Shown: positions 17,924-26,610 of the stretch, piece by piece
Layout: the number at the start of each line of letters is the position of its first letter
Numbering within the stretch: the stretch's first letter is position 1
DNA from: Actinomycetota bacterium
GTDB taxonomy: Bacteria > Actinomycetota > Acidimicrobiia > Acidimicrobiales > Poriferisodalaceae
Direction of reading: 5' to 3'
Assembly (NCBI GenBank): GCA_014238065.1
Contig: JABABU010000021.1
Coordinates: forward strand, 38,781 to 102,780
Length of the DNA: 64,000 bases
Notes under the pieces: model-generated
What the model was told of the DNA's origin: nothing
What the model saw: only the letters and a program-made list of their open reading frames with translations
Databases searched by the model: none
Program-made: the position numbers and the translations under genes

Positions 17924-17929
17924 TAACGT
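17924..17929 (+). promoter_or_regulatory. -10 element TAACGT for a leaderless transcript
   Basis: TAACGT ends 7 nt before the GTG at 17937, with no ribosome-binding sequence. Confidence 0.5.
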
Positions 17930-17936
17930 CATCCAG

Positions 17937-19139
17937 GTGAATGACGTCCAGTTTGCTGTGGTTGGTAAAGGTCTGTTCGGCTCGGCGGCTGCGCGGCACC
18001 TTGCAACGTTCTCTGAGTCGGTCGCCGTGATCGGCCCCGACGAGCCGGCGGATCGCAGAGCACACGACGGCGTCTACGCCAGTCACTACGACCAGGGGCG
18101 TCTGACGCGACGAGCGGACAGGAACCGGCTGTGGTCAGAGATGACCGAGCGCACCTTCACTGCGATGACAGAGCTCGAGGAGTTGACCGACCGAACCATC
18201 CATCGACCCGTTGGTTCGCTCACCGTGCACGCCGCAGGCGTGATCCCTCGCCACGCCCGCGAATGGTTCGTCGACGAGAGCCGAGCGCCGGTCGATGTGA
18301 CTCACTGGGATGCCGATGACGAGACCTGGCGCGATCGTTTTTCTATTTTCAGCTTTCCAGGTGGGTCGGTGGCCTACTACGAGGGCGCTCCGGCAGGTGT
18401 GCTCGATCCTCGCCAATTGGTCGCCGCGAATCTCGAGGCAGTGGCCGGCGCCGGCGGCCAAGTCGTGACTGAGATCGTCGAGACCATCGTCGAGACGCCG
18501 GACGGCGTGGAGATTCGGCGTCGCGACGGTCTATCGATCACCTCAGACCAGGTGCTGGTGGCGACGGGATCCTTCACCAATTTCTTCGATCTTCTGGCCA
18601 GGCCCGTGCCCACTTCCGTCGAGAGCGAGACCATCGTGCTCGCCACGGTGCCAGACGAGATTGGCGAGCAGTTGGCGAGCGCACCGGTCGTCTCGTTCAT
18701 GATCGACGATCCACACATCGCAGACATCTACATGACGCCGCCACTCGTGTATCCCGACGGTCGCTGGAAAGTGAAGATGGGCGCCAACACCTCTGTCGAT
18801 CACTTCCCCATGTCGGTATCAGATTCGCATCGCTGGTTTCGGGAAGGGCCGGAGTCGATCGACGAATTTGCTGACGTCGCAGCTGCAATGATCTCCGCAG
18901 TGAAAAGTATGTGGCGAGGAGTCGAATTCATCGAATTCGAGTTCGAGCCGTGCATCATCACCATGACGGCGAACGATCACCCGATCATCGATCGGATCAG
19001 TGAACGAACGTGTGTAGCGGTGGCAGGCAACGGCAGTGGCGCCAAGTCGTCCGTTGGATGGGGTCAGCTCGGAGCCGACCTTCTCGCACGGCGAGCATGG
19101 CCGGATTGGATCGACAGGTCGGTGCTCAGCGCTGGGTGA
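17937..19139 (+). CDS. FAD-dependent amine/sarcosine oxidase-like oxidoreductase
   Basis: A 400-residue DAO-type flavoprotein. The N-terminal dinucleotide motif is VVGKGLFGSAAARHLA (a GxGxxG variant). An FAD-contact segment SHYDQGRLTR follows, and the C-terminal second FAD region reads VAVAGNGSGAKSSVGWGQLGADLL, as in monomeric sarcosine oxidase and N-methyl-amino-acid oxidases. The Cys that covalently holds FAD in sarcosine oxidase is not evident: the C-terminal motif has Ser/Gly at the expected place. The substrate is probably a secondary amine or amino acid, but this is inference. It is convergent with the phosphotransferase gene, with five bases between them. Confidence 0.78.
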   Translation: MNDVQFAVVGKGLFGSAAARHLATFSESVAVIGPDEPADRRAHDGVYASHYDQGRLTRRADRNRLWSEMTERTFTAMTELEELTDRTIHRPVGSLTVHAAGVIPRHAREWFVDESRAPVDVTHWDADDETWRDRFSIFSFPGGSVAYYEGAPAGVLDPRQLVAANLEAVAGAGGQVVTEIVETIVETPDGVEIRRRDGLSITSDQVLVATGSFTNFFDLLARPVPTSVESETIVLATVPDEIGEQLASAPVVSFMIDDPHIADIYMTPPLVYPDGRWKVKMGANTSVDHFPMSVSDSHRWFREGPESIDEFADVAAAMISAVKSMWRGVEFIEFEFEPCIITMTANDHPIIDRISERTCVAVAGNGSGAKSSVGWGQLGADLLARRAWPDWIDRSVLSAG

Positions 19140-19144
19140 GTGGA

Positions 19145-20212
19145 TCAAATTTCGTAGTCGTGGACCCGAAACACGTCAGCTGCATTCAATCCGCGTTCAT
19201 AGTTGGCTGTCACCAGGGCAGTACCCGTCTCACTCGAGAAGTCGAGCTGTGCGATGAGCACTGAACCGAGCAGCACGAACGGGGCCCAGATCGTTTGGGC
19301 GATCGACATCATCTCGTCGACGGAGAACCGTGGACCACCGCTGCCGGCAAGCGCGTCGCCGTATGCCTCGAGTAGATCTTCATGATGGAGTGTGAGTATC
19401 TCAGGGGTCACGTTCGTGCCGAGGAAATACACCACGTCGTACATGGGAGTGACCCGCGTCAGCACCTGCCAGTCGAACAGCACCACGTTGAGTTCATCGA
19501 AGAACATGTTGTCGAGGCGAAAGTCACCATGGACGATCGTGACTGGCAGAGCGTCAACCTTGTCGAGGAGTGCCAGCTTGTCGGTGGCCAGGCGAGCTGC
19601 AGTTGCCTCGAGTCGCTCGTTGATGAGTTCTGGCATCTCAGAGTGGAGGTGGTCGCGGGCCAACTCGTAGCCGCCGATCATCCCGGCGATCGTCTCGTCG
19701 TTGAACCTCGGCAGCCAGTCGAACTGATCTCCCCGGTTGCCTTGCCAGCGGGCATGGAATGGAGCAATGGCCTCCAGCACGGTGGTTGCCTGTTCGAGCG
19801 TGGCACCGACGCGCTGATCGATTGTTGCCAGCGACCCTAGGTCCTCGAGCAGGAGGCAGAATTCGCCAGTCTCGACGTTTGCCGAGTTGTAGTAGCAGGT
19901 CGGTACTGGAATTTTCACCTGTGAAGCCATCTCGCTGTAGAACGCGGCCTCGCGTTCGTAGAGTCGGAGTCCGAGCCCGAGTGCCTTGCCGCCAGGGTCA
20001 CCGATCGGAATCTTGGCGATGACAGAGCTTGGCCCCGCGTCGTCGCGGTCGTACCCGAGTTCGAGTTTCGCCACTTCGCCGATGAAACCAACTCCTTCCG
20101 ACAGTGGCCTGACTTCGACAGATGTCACTCTCGAGGAGCCGATCGCATCGCAGAGCGCCTCGGTGAGCCAATGCGGCGTCATATCGGCCATCGATTGCGG
20201 AATAGCGGTCAT
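19145..20212 (-). CDS. Aminoglycoside-phosphotransferase-like kinase family protein
   Basis: A 355-residue protein-kinase-like small-molecule phosphotransferase. Motifs: a nucleotide-loop region LSEGVGFIGEVAKLEL, an ATP-lysine region SSVIAKIP, the catalytic loop VHGDFRLDNMFFD (Asp as base) and the metal-binding LFDWQV. The ATG at 20212 follows AAGGGG by five bases. The family includes APH enzymes and the choline/ecdysteroid-kinase-like proteins common in lipid-degrading actinobacteria. The substrate cannot be named, and it should not be read as a resistance gene. It follows the nuclease gene on the same strand by 39 bases. Confidence 0.85.
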   Translation of the reverse strand: MTAIPQSMADMTPHWLTEALCDAIGSSRVTSVEVRPLSEGVGFIGEVAKLELGYDRDDAGPSSVIAKIPIGDPGGKALGLGLRLYEREAAFYSEMASQVKIPVPTCYYNSANVETGEFCLLLEDLGSLATIDQRVGATLEQATTVLEAIAPFHARWQGNRGDQFDWLPRFNDETIAGMIGGYELARDHLHSEMPELINERLEATAARLATDKLALLDKVDALPVTIVHGDFRLDNMFFDELNVVLFDWQVLTRVTPMYDVVYFLGTNVTPEILTLHHEDLLEAYGDALAGSGGPRFSVDEMMSIAQTIWAPFVLLGSVLIAQLDFSSETGTALVTANYERGLNAADVFRVHDYEI

Positions 20213-20251
20213 GTTCACCCCTTCGCTGCTCTGGTGAAAGTAGCCGCCATG

Positions 20252-20872
20252 TCAGTCGGCTCTGCTTTCGAGAACCACGTCAGGGCCACCGCACGCGCGC
20301 CAGAGCCCCAGATCGAGGCGCCTCGCGGTGGCTTCTGCGGTGTCGAAGTCGTCGGCGTAGAGGGTGTTCGGCGGGAACGGGAACGCGGCAGCGAGGCCCT
20401 CCTCGACCATCATCTTGTTGAGAAAGGCGCCGTCGGATGCGCGGTAGACGTATCCAAGCAGGCGGTCGAAACGATCTCTCGGCTCTGCGTCGAGTTCGAT
20501 GTACACACCGTCGCCGGGGCTCAGCAGCTCGTGCATACGAGCCGAGGCCTCGTCGCCGAAGCATTCCGCATCGCGGAAGCCGCCGGTCTTCTCTGGGGTG
20601 TCGATGCCGATGAAGCGGATCGACTCTTGTGTGCCGTCGAAGTCGACCTTGACCGTGTCACCGTCGATGACGAAGATCACGGTGCCGTTTCGCTCCATGG
20701 CCGTCGGCTGGCCCGAGGACGAAGCGTCGACGGCAGGCTCCACCTCCGTCGTCGAAGAAGCCGTGGATTCCCCGGCCCCTTCATCGGAGTTCGCGTCGGC
20801 GGGAACGCCACAGGCTGATGCTGTCAGTCCGACGCTCAGCAGCGCAGCCGAGATGTGAAACCGCCGCTGCAC
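20252..20872 (-). CDS. Thermonuclease-family (SNase-like) lipoprotein
   Basis: A 206-residue exported nuclease: lipoprotein signal with lipobox LTASAC (Cys near 21), an acidic Ser/Thr linker to about residue 58, and a staphylococcal-nuclease domain with VIDGDTVKVDF (calcium-binding Asp), RFIGIDTPE (catalytic Arg plus Asp) and the second catalytic stretch DRFDRLLGYVY. It would hydrolyse nucleic acid outside the cell while anchored to the membrane. Its start codon directly abuts the thiolase stop (zero spacing), so both are made from one transcript, though no functional link is apparent. Confidence 0.9.
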   Translation of the reverse strand: MQRRFHISAALLSVGLTASACGVPADANSDEGAGESTASSTTEVEPAVDASSSGQPTAMERNGTVIFVIDGDTVKVDFDGTQESIRFIGIDTPEKTGGFRDAECFGDEASARMHELLSPGDGVYIELDAEPRDRFDRLLGYVYRASDGAFLNKMMVEEGLAAAFPFPPNTLYADDFDTAEATARRLDLGLWRACGGPDVVLESRAD

Positions 20873-22042
20873 CTAGATGCGCTCGACGATTGTCCCCGTG
20901 CCGAGGCCTCCACCGCAGCACATGGTCACCAGAGCGTGCTGTTTGTCGGCGCGAACCAGTTCGTGCACGGCCTTCGTCAGCAGGACTGCGCCGGTGCCGC
21001 CAAGCGGGTGGCCGAGGGCGATGGCGCCGCCGTTGGGATTGACGGTGTCCATGTCGGGTTCGAACTCGCGTGCCCATGCGATGACGACTGAGGCGAATGC
21101 TTCGTTGATCTCGGTGACGTCGATGTCGCCGATGCTGAGGCCTGTCCGAGCGAAGAGGTGCTTCGTTGCTTCGATCGGCCCTGTCAGCATCAGCACAGGA
21201 TCAGAACCGACGAGGCAGGTGTCGACGACGCGCGCCATGGGCTTCAGGTCGAGTTGCCTGGCGCGTTCGGAGGTCATCACCATCACGGCGCCGGCGCCAT
21301 CGCTGATCTGGCTCGAGCTTCCAGCGGTGTGAACACCGTCCTCGCGGGCCACGGGCTTCAGTCCCTGAAGCGATTCGAGCGTGGTCTCGCGGAGTCCTCC
21401 ATCGCGGTTGACCCACGTGGTCTGACCCGTCGGTTTGTTCTCTTCGTCGAGGACGGCTGCCTCGATGGGGACGATCTGGGTCGCGAAACGATCTTCGCTC
21501 CACGCCCGAGCCGCCAGTTCTTGGGAACGCAGGCCATATGCGTCGGTCTCGGCCCGAGAGATGCCCCATTGGTCGGCGATACGCTCGGCACCCTCGAACT
21601 GCGTGGTGAACTCGTAGTGTTCGCGGTATCGCCAGGTCGATGGCAGCTTCCCTTTCTGGAATGCAGACCCGATGGGCGTGCGCGTCATGGTCTCGACGCC
21701 GCAACCAATGGCAGAGTCGACGATGCCGGCGCCGACCAGGCTCATTGCGAGGCTCGTTGCCTGCTGGCTCGATCCGCATTGGGCGTCGACGGTGGTCGCT
21801 GCAACCTGGAGTGGAAAACCAGCACTCAACCATGCGTTGCGGGCGATATTGAACGTCTGTTCGCCGACCTGGCTGACGCATCCGCCAACGACCTGACCGA
21901 TGATCGCAGGATCAACGCCGGTGCGTTCGACCACAGCCTTCTGCACATCGGAGAGCAGGTCGGTCGGGTGGACCGAAGAGAGTTCGCCGTTTCGCCGACC
22001 AACAGGTGAACGAACGGCGTCAACGATCACGATCTCAGTCAT
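20873..22042 (-). CDS. Acetyl-CoA acyltransferase (thiolase)
   Basis: A 389-residue thiolase of about typical length. The acyl-accepting nucleophile is Cys89 in VDAQCGSSQQA. The C-terminal motifs NPNGGAIALGHPLGGTGA (catalytic His) and TMCCGGGLGTG (second Cys) are intact. It cleaves 3-ketoacyl-CoA or forms acetoacetyl-CoA; chain-length specificity is not readable. A TACGCT element six bases upstream of ATG 22042 fits a leaderless start and argues against upstream codons at 22075. It fits the many lipid-CoA genes of the window. Confidence 0.92.
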   Translation of the reverse strand: MTEIVIVDAVRSPVGRRNGELSSVHPTDLLSDVQKAVVERTGVDPAIIGQVVGGCVSQVGEQTFNIARNAWLSAGFPLQVAATTVDAQCGSSQQATSLAMSLVGAGIVDSAIGCGVETMTRTPIGSAFQKGKLPSTWRYREHYEFTTQFEGAERIADQWGISRAETDAYGLRSQELAARAWSEDRFATQIVPIEAAVLDEENKPTGQTTWVNRDGGLRETTLESLQGLKPVAREDGVHTAGSSSQISDGAGAVMVMTSERARQLDLKPMARVVDTCLVGSDPVLMLTGPIEATKHLFARTGLSIGDIDVTEINEAFASVVIAWAREFEPDMDTVNPNGGAIALGHPLGGTGAVLLTKAVHELVRADKQHALVTMCCGGGLGTGTIVERI

Positions 22043-22048
22043 GTGGAA

Positions 22049-22054
22049 AGCGTA
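22049..22054 (-). promoter_or_regulatory. -10 element TACGCT for a leaderless thiolase transcript
   Basis: Read on the minus strand, TACGCT is 6 nt before the ATG at 22042, with no ribosome site. Confidence 0.45.
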
Positions 22055-22083
22055 ACGGTGCAGGGTTCGAAGCAATCAACGAG

Positions 22084-22332
22084 TCAGCGACGTGTGATCG
22101 CATCGAGGAGGAAGAGCAAACCGGCGGCGCCGATGCTGGCAACGAAGATCGACCAGATGGAGAAGTTGTCGAGGCCCCGTTGTCCGGCTGTGTTGAACAG
22201 GGCGCCGCCGATGAGGCCACCGAGGATCCCGACGACCATGGTGAAAAGGCAACCGCTGCGGTCGGTCCGAACAATGATGCGTGCGACGGCGCCAGCGGCC
22301 AGACCGACCAGGAGCCAGGCGATGATGCTCAT
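22084..22332 (-). CDS. GlsB/YeaQ/YmgE-family small membrane protein
   Basis: An 82-residue protein with three hydrophobic helices and the Gly-rich pattern of the transglycosylase-associated / GlsB family (AWLLVGLAAGAVARII, VVGILGGLIGGALF). The length is normal for the family, which is often induced under stress, though its molecular role is unclear. It lies 25 bases downstream of a 58-codon gene on the same strand, with which it may form a small operon. Confidence 0.85.
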   Translation of the reverse strand: MSIIAWLLVGLAAGAVARIIVRTDRSGCLFTMVVGILGGLIGGALFNTAGQRGLDNFSIWSIFVASIGAAGLLFLLDAITRR

Positions 22333-22357
22333 GCGGCGACCGTGACCTCGGTGCCGA

Positions 22358-22534
22358 TCAGGCTGCCTCTGGTTCGTGGTGGACGGGGTCGCTGAACAAT
22401 GGCTGTGAGGCTGCGAGTGCTTCCCGCGCGGCTGCGATTCCCTGGAATCCGCGCTCTCTCACTGCTGGCTCGAGCTTCCAGTCCCGGAGCTCACCGTCGA
22501 TCAGCTTCAGCTGGCGTGTGTTCATGGGAGCCAT
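22358..22534 (-). CDS. Small 58-residue hypothetical protein
   Basis: This short frame reads MAPMNTRQLKLIDGEL, then a charged, helical middle (RDWKLEPAVRERGFQG) and an acidic tail ending HHEPEAA. Composition and third-position GC are protein-like, and the opposite-strand frames are poorer. Starts at ATG 22534 or ATG 22525 are both possible; neither has a strong ribosome site (GTGAAGA precedes the first). It is followed closely by the GlsB-like gene on the same strand. No family recognised. Confidence 0.5.
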   Translation of the reverse strand: MAPMNTRQLKLIDGELRDWKLEPAVRERGFQGIAAAREALAASQPLFSDPVHHEPEAA

Positions 22535-22617
22535 TCTTCACAAGGGGTGGGACAGTTACGTCTTTCAACGAGGTCGACAGCGCGAAGGTTCCCGATTTCA
22601 GCGCTCGGGAGATGGGC

Positions 22618-22842
22618 TCAGAAGGAGGCGCCGACCGGAGAACCTGGCGTCTCGAGAGTGGACTGACGCGAACCGTCCAGACGCTGAGCCCCGGCAGCGA
22701 CATCACTGAGAACTGCAACCGCTTCATGCGGGAGCTCCGCCTCGACGACAACCTCGGAGAGGGCGCCGTCAGCGTCCTGCGGCCACGAGGCTGTACGCGC
22801 GTCCGGAATGCGAGTGAGGTACGCAGCGGAATCTCTCACCAT
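22618..22842 (-). CDS. Possible 74-residue hypothetical protein
   Basis: An ATG-initiated frame closed by an upstream in-frame TGA five codons earlier. The product is acidic and Ala/Val-rich (VVVEAELPHEAVAVLSDVA), has ordinary actinobacterial composition and about 70% third-position GC, but no ribosome site or recognisable domain. It overlaps a competing plus-strand candidate at 22808-22966, so at most one of them is likely to be real. Confidence 0.28.
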   Translation of the reverse strand: MVRDSAAYLTRIPDARTASWPQDADGALSEVVVEAELPHEAVAVLSDVAAGAQRLDGSRQSTLETPGSPVGASF

Positions 22843-22966
22843 GCAGCACGACGCTCAACTGGCAATGCTGCTCGGGGCGCTGTCGGATACCGAATGGCCG
22901 ATGCCGCGCCGTGGCCTGAGCTGGAGGACTGAACTCAAAGCCGTGGAGGCGGTCGAACTACGGTGA
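22808..22966 (+). CDS. Possible 52-residue small protein coupled to the LLM gene
   Basis: The frame MRVRYAAESLTMQHDAQLA to AVEAVELR ends in a TGA that overlaps a GTG (GTGA at 22963) in frame with the LLM oxidoreductase downstream. That is the overlap geometry seen in coupled genes here. There is no ribosome site. An internal ATG at 22841 is an alternative start. It could also be the 3' remnant of a decayed gene, because the frame is open further upstream with low-complexity sequence. Confidence 0.28.
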   Translation: MRVRYAAESLTMQHDAQLAMLLGALSDTEWPMPRRGLSWRTELKAVEAVELR

Positions 22967-22998
22967 CGAGACTGCTCGTCAAGCTCTTGGAGTTCCAC

Positions 22999-23973
22999 AT
23001 GCTCGACAACCGATACGGCATCACGATCCCGTTCGAAGGTCCGCTGCACACTCAGCGTGACACCTTGCTCGAGTTGGCAGATCTCGGATACACCGACATG
23101 TGGACCGCCGAAGCAGACGGAACCGATGGATTCACGCCCCTCGTCCTCGCATCACAGTGGGTGCCGGAGATGCGGCTCGGCGTGGCCATCATCCCGGCGT
23201 ACACACGTGGTCCGGCGCTGCTGGCCCAGACCGTTGCGTCGATGTGCGAAGCCGCGCCCGGCCGGTTCGTGATGGGCATTGGGAGCTCGTCGAACGTCAT
23301 CGTCGAGCGGTGGAACGGGATCCCGTTCGAGGAGCCATACAAGCGGACCCGCGACATGACCCGTTTCCTCAGGGCTGCCTTCACGGGCGAGCGCATCAAA
23401 GAGACCTACGAGACTTTCGAGGTGAACGGATTCACGTTGCGCCGGCCACCAGAGCAGCAGCCCCCCATCCTGATCGCGGCACTGCGCGAAGGCATGCTTC
23501 GCCTCGCCGGCCGTGAGGGCGACGGCGCCATCATCAACTGGCTCTCCGCTGAGGACGTCGCAACGGTGAAGCCCTACGTCGACGAGGGAGGGCCGGACAA
23601 GGAAATAGCGGCCCGCATCTTCGTGTGCCCGAACTCTGATGCAGACACGGTCAGGGCAGCCGCCAGGTTCGCCATCGCCGCGTACATCAATGTTCCGGTA
23701 TACGCGGCGTTCCATCAGTGGCTCGGCCGCAGCGACCGCCTGCAGGGTATGTGGGACAACTGGGCCGCCGGCGACCGGAAGGCTGCATTGGCTGTGATTC
23801 CCGACAGTGTCGTCGACGAACTCATCATCCACGGCGCCCCCGAAGAGTGCCGTGAGCACATCGATCGATACCACGAGAACGGTGTCACCACTTCTGCCAT
23901 CTCGATCATGGGCTTCGGAGGCATCGACACCCTTCAAGCCGCCCGCGACCTCTCGCCGGCCGCACGGGGCTGA
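22999..23973 (+). CDS. LLM-class (F420-type) flavin-dependent oxidoreductase
   Basis: A 324-residue luciferase-like-monooxygenase-fold protein. Segments typical of the F420-dependent branch include DLGYTDMWTAEADGTDGFTPL, VAIIPAYTRGPALLAQT, FVMGIGSSSNVIVERWNG and the C-terminal HGAPEECREHIDRYHENGVT. The ATG at 22999 follows GGAG by six bases. A GTG at 22963 overlapping an upstream stop is an alternative start. Substrate unknown; such enzymes reduce or oxidise lipids and other hydrophobic compounds using F420. A paralog with matching motifs lies at 25487-26476. Confidence 0.85.
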   Translation: MLDNRYGITIPFEGPLHTQRDTLLELADLGYTDMWTAEADGTDGFTPLVLASQWVPEMRLGVAIIPAYTRGPALLAQTVASMCEAAPGRFVMGIGSSSNVIVERWNGIPFEEPYKRTRDMTRFLRAAFTGERIKETYETFEVNGFTLRRPPEQQPPILIAALREGMLRLAGREGDGAIINWLSAEDVATVKPYVDEGGPDKEIAARIFVCPNSDADTVRAAARFAIAAYINVPVYAAFHQWLGRSDRLQGMWDNWAAGDRKAALAVIPDSVVDELIIHGAPEECREHIDRYHENGVTTSAISIMGFGGIDTLQAARDLSPAARG

Positions 23974-24038
23974 TCGATCATCGGATTCGGTGAACGAGGA
24001 ACAACGAGCAGCAAAACTTCGTTGAAGAGAAGGGGCCG

Positions 24039-24110
24039 ATGAACGACACTGGTCCCGAGATCGTGGAGGTCGAATCGAATGTTCGGATTCAACAACAAGT
24101 CGATGCCTGA
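24039..24110 (+). CDS. Possible 23-codon upstream ORF overlapping msrA
   Basis: ATG 24039 follows AAGGGG by a few bases, and the frame runs out of phase into msrA, ending at TGA 24108-24110, 30 bases after the msrA start. It could be a leader peptide that tunes msrA translation, or chance. Confidence 0.2.
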   Translation: MNDTGPEIVEVESNVRIQQQVDA

Positions 24111-24729
24111 TCAGACAGATGCACTCCCGGGGCGAAGCGAAGAGATGCCAGTGACCAACACACACTTCGTCACGGGCCGGCCCTTCATGGGGCCATTTCC
24201 GGAAGGCACCAAGCAGGTCGTGTTCGGCATGGGTTGCTTCTGGGGCGCCGAGCGTTTCTTTTGGCAGACCGATGGCGTCTACACGACAGCGGTGGGCTAT
24301 GCGGGCGGCTACACCCCGAACCCCTCCTACCAAGAGGTCTGTTCCGGCAGGACCGGTCACAACGAGGTCGTGCTGGTGGTGTATGACCCATCCGTGATCC
24401 CCTTCGAAGGACTCCTGAAAGTGTTCTGGGAGAGCCACGATCCGACCCAGGGCATGCGCCAAGGTAACGACGTGGGCACGCAGTATCGGTCTGGAATCTA
24501 CGTGTCGGACCCCTCAGAACTCGTCGTCGCCGAGTCTTCGAGGGATCGTTTCCAAGCCGCGCTCAGCGAGATGCGGTACGGACCCATCACCACCGAAATC
24601 GTCGAGTTGGGTGAGTTCTACTTCGCGGAGGACTACCACCAGCAGTACTTGGCGAAAATTCCAAACGGATACTGCGGCATAGGTGGCACCGGCGTCTCGT
24701 GCCCCATAGGTGTCGCCACCGCCGACTGA
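24079..24729 (+). CDS. msrA: Peptide-methionine (S)-S-oxide reductase
   Basis: A 216-residue MsrA that reduces methionine-S-sulfoxide in proteins. The catalytic Cys53 is in [13 protein letters not shown]. Other family blocks are [53 protein letters not shown] and [11 protein letters not shown]. Cys residues near the C-terminus (NGYCG, VSCPIG) could act in resolving the disulfide. GGAGG eight bases upstream fixes the start, giving an N-terminal extension of about 45 residues before the catalytic domain. It stands alone between an LLM gene and mug. Confidence 0.95.
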   Translation: MFGFNNKSMPDQTDALPGRSEEMPVTNTHFVTGRPFMGPFPEGTKQVVFGMGCFWGAERFFWQTDGVYTTAVGYAGGYTPNPSYQEVCSGRTGHNEVVLVVYDPSVIPFEGLLKVFWESHDPTQGMRQGNDVGTQYRSGIYVSDPSELVVAESSRDRFQAALSEMRYGPITTEIVELGEFYFAEDYHQQYLAKIPNGYCGIGGTGVSCPIGVATAD

Positions 24730-24788
24730 CCTCATCGACAACGCCGACCGTATCGACAACACGGTGAATCATGGGGTCTGCCCGCGAT

Positions 24789-25490
24789 TCACTCTTCGAT
24801 GTCGAGCGCAGCGGTGAAGTGACGAACGAGATCGTCGTGGTTCGTGTGAGCGTTCAGCCCTGACGGGTTCGGCATCACGTAGACCGGGCAACCGCCGAGT
24901 AGGTCGGGTTGGCGTCCAAGTGCCGCTGGACCCCCCGTCGCGGCGCGCCATCCCGTCACGCCGGCCACGCAGATCACGCCCGGCTGGAAGAGTCGGGCGA
25001 TGCGCTCGAGCCTGGCAACGCCGGCGACGAACTCGTCACGGTTCACGTCTGCGGCTTTCGGTGTCGCACGTTTGACCAAGTCGGTCATTCCGACGCGGTC
25101 GATCACAGCGATCGACCGAGGGTCTCGTGGCCGCGTGACGAGTCCAGATGTGACGGCGGCCTTCCAGAAACGGTTCGAAGGGCTCGCGAAGCCGTAGCCG
25201 AGATCGGCCGCCGTGAGGGAGGGGTTGAGCCCGGCCATCAACAATCGGAGTCGAGGTGCCGTCGTGTCGGCGAGGGTGCGCTCGCGCCTGAGTACGTGTC
25301 GGTCGGTTGTTGATGCAACTGTGGAGAAGCCTGCTCCCTCGATCAGGGCTGTCCGGTCGTTGGGTTTGAGGGCAGGGAGGTCAACAGCTGCCGACTGACC
25401 GACCCTCATCTCGTGGTGGAGATCGAACAACGCCAGCGGAATGTCGGCAGTGGAGAGGGTGCTCAGATCAGTCGGCGCTGAACCTGTCAC
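24789..25490 (-). CDS. mug: Mismatch-specific uracil/thymine DNA glycosylase (Mug/TDG)
   Basis: A 233-residue uracil-DNA-glycosylase-superfamily protein. The active-site block reads MAGLNPSLTAADLGYGFA followed by SPSNRFWKAA, the Mug/TDG signature. The second conserved block is YVMPNPSGLNAH. It excises uracil or thymine opposite guanine in DNA, starting base excision repair. The first 70 residues are an extension not belonging to the core. The GTG start overlaps the stop of the upstream LLM gene by four bases (GTGA), so the two are translationally coupled. Confidence 0.88.
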   Translation of the reverse strand: MTGSAPTDLSTLSTADIPLALFDLHHEMRVGQSAAVDLPALKPNDRTALIEGAGFSTVASTTDRHVLRRERTLADTTAPRLRLLMAGLNPSLTAADLGYGFASPSNRFWKAAVTSGLVTRPRDPRSIAVIDRVGMTDLVKRATPKAADVNRDEFVAGVARLERIARLFQPGVICVAGVTGWRAATGGPAALGRQPDLLGGCPVYVMPNPSGLNAHTNHDDLVRHFTAALDIEE

Positions 25491-26476
25491 GACGAGATCG
25501 CGGCCGCCATCGTGTCTTCGACAACAGCCCTGCGGTCAACGCCCCACGGGAGCGCCATCAAGATCGGCTGATCAATCCCGGCCGCGCCGTAGGACGCTAC
25601 GAAGTCGCCGACCTCGGATGGAGAACCGATGAAGTCGATGGCCTGGATCATCCGGTCCGAGATCGCAGCGATGGCGCCGTCTCGGTCTCGCGCTGCGTGG
25701 CGCTCGCGGAGTTCGGCCACCTCGTCGCCGAAGCCTGCTGCAGTGAACATACGCGCGTAACCGTCAGCCACTGCGTAGGAGAAGAGATCTTTCCTTGCCG
25801 CATCGGCGCCCTGGTCGAAGTCGGCGACTGCCGCGTGAACGTAGGCGAAGATCTGGGCGTCGCCTCCTTGTCTGATGAGCTCGACCGAAGGCTGCACGTA
25901 GGTGGAAGGGAGGTAGTTGAGGAGAACGGCGTCGGCGAGCTCACCGCCGAGCTTCAGCATCTGATGGTTGAGTGCAGCGAGCACGATCTTGGGCCGACGT
26001 TCGCCGAGCCGCACCCCGAGCCGAAATCGTTTCACCGAGTAGAAATCGCCGTCGAAGGTGATCGGCTCTCCGCTCAAGAGCTCTCGAAGCAACGTGAGGT
26101 ACTCGCGCATGTGCGCGATGGGGCGAGCCGAGTACTCGGCGCTGTGCCACCGTTCGACGATGACAGGTGTCGAGATGCCGACACCGAGGTACACGGTGCT
26201 GTCCGGGGAGAGGGCCTGTAATGAAGCCGCGGACATAGCGGTCACAGCGGGGCTGCGCAACTGGATGGGCACGATCCCCGTACCGACGTCGATCCCGGGC
26301 GCCGCTGCCGCTGCCGACGCCAGCAAGGTGAAGGCGTCTGTTCCGTTCGCCTCGGCCGTCCAGAACGAGTGGTAGCCGAGTTCGTGAGCGCTTCGCGCAA
26401 TTCCCGGCACGGCTCCTGGGCCGAGCGAAGTAAGGCTGGCGAACGTGATTCCGGTGGGGTGTTCCGAGCGTTGCAT
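25487..26476 (-). CDS. LLM-class (F420-type) flavin-dependent oxidoreductase
   Basis: A 329-residue LLM-fold oxidoreductase paralogous to the one at 22999: it has YHSFWTAEANGTDAFTLL, GTGIVPIQLRSPAVTAM, VYLGVGISTPVIVERWH and the C-terminal GSPSEVGDFVASYGAAG. The ATG at 26476 is supported by a TAGTTT element seven bases upstream and by conserved sequence beginning there. A longer frame to 26632 is not needed. The substrate is unknown. It is coupled to mug by a GTGA overlap. Confidence 0.85.
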   Translation of the reverse strand: MQRSEHPTGITFASLTSLGPGAVPGIARSAHELGYHSFWTAEANGTDAFTLLASAAAAAPGIDVGTGIVPIQLRSPAVTAMSAASLQALSPDSTVYLGVGISTPVIVERWHSAEYSARPIAHMREYLTLLRELLSGEPITFDGDFYSVKRFRLGVRLGERRPKIVLAALNHQMLKLGGELADAVLLNYLPSTYVQPSVELIRQGGDAQIFAYVHAAVADFDQGADAARKDLFSYAVADGYARMFTAAGFGDEVAELRERHAARDRDGAIAAISDRMIQAIDFIGSPSEVGDFVASYGAAGIDQPILMALPWGVDRRAVVEDTMAAAISS

Positions 26477-26483
26477 CAATATG

Positions 26484-26489
26484 AAACTA
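26484..26489 (-). promoter_or_regulatory. -10 element TAGTTT for a leaderless LLM/mug transcript
   Basis: On the minus strand, TAGTTT lies 7 nt before ATG 26476, with no ribosome site. Confidence 0.45.
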
Positions 26490-26610
26490 CCTCGGCGCTC
26501 AACACGCGCACGAGTTGTCCGACCGGACAGGTAAGGTTCCAAGACCGTGAAGAAGCCGCGCGGGTTCCTGTCCGGAATCCTTGATTCGTTCGCAAAGTTT
26601 GGAGAACTCG

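Noticed and set aside
19145..20212. Aminoglycoside resistance gene
   Set aside because: The kinase fold motif is shared by many small-molecule kinases, and nothing indicates antibiotic modification.
23152..24462. 436-codon minus-strand open frame
   Set aside because: It spans the LLM and msrA genes in antisense; both of those have definitive motifs.
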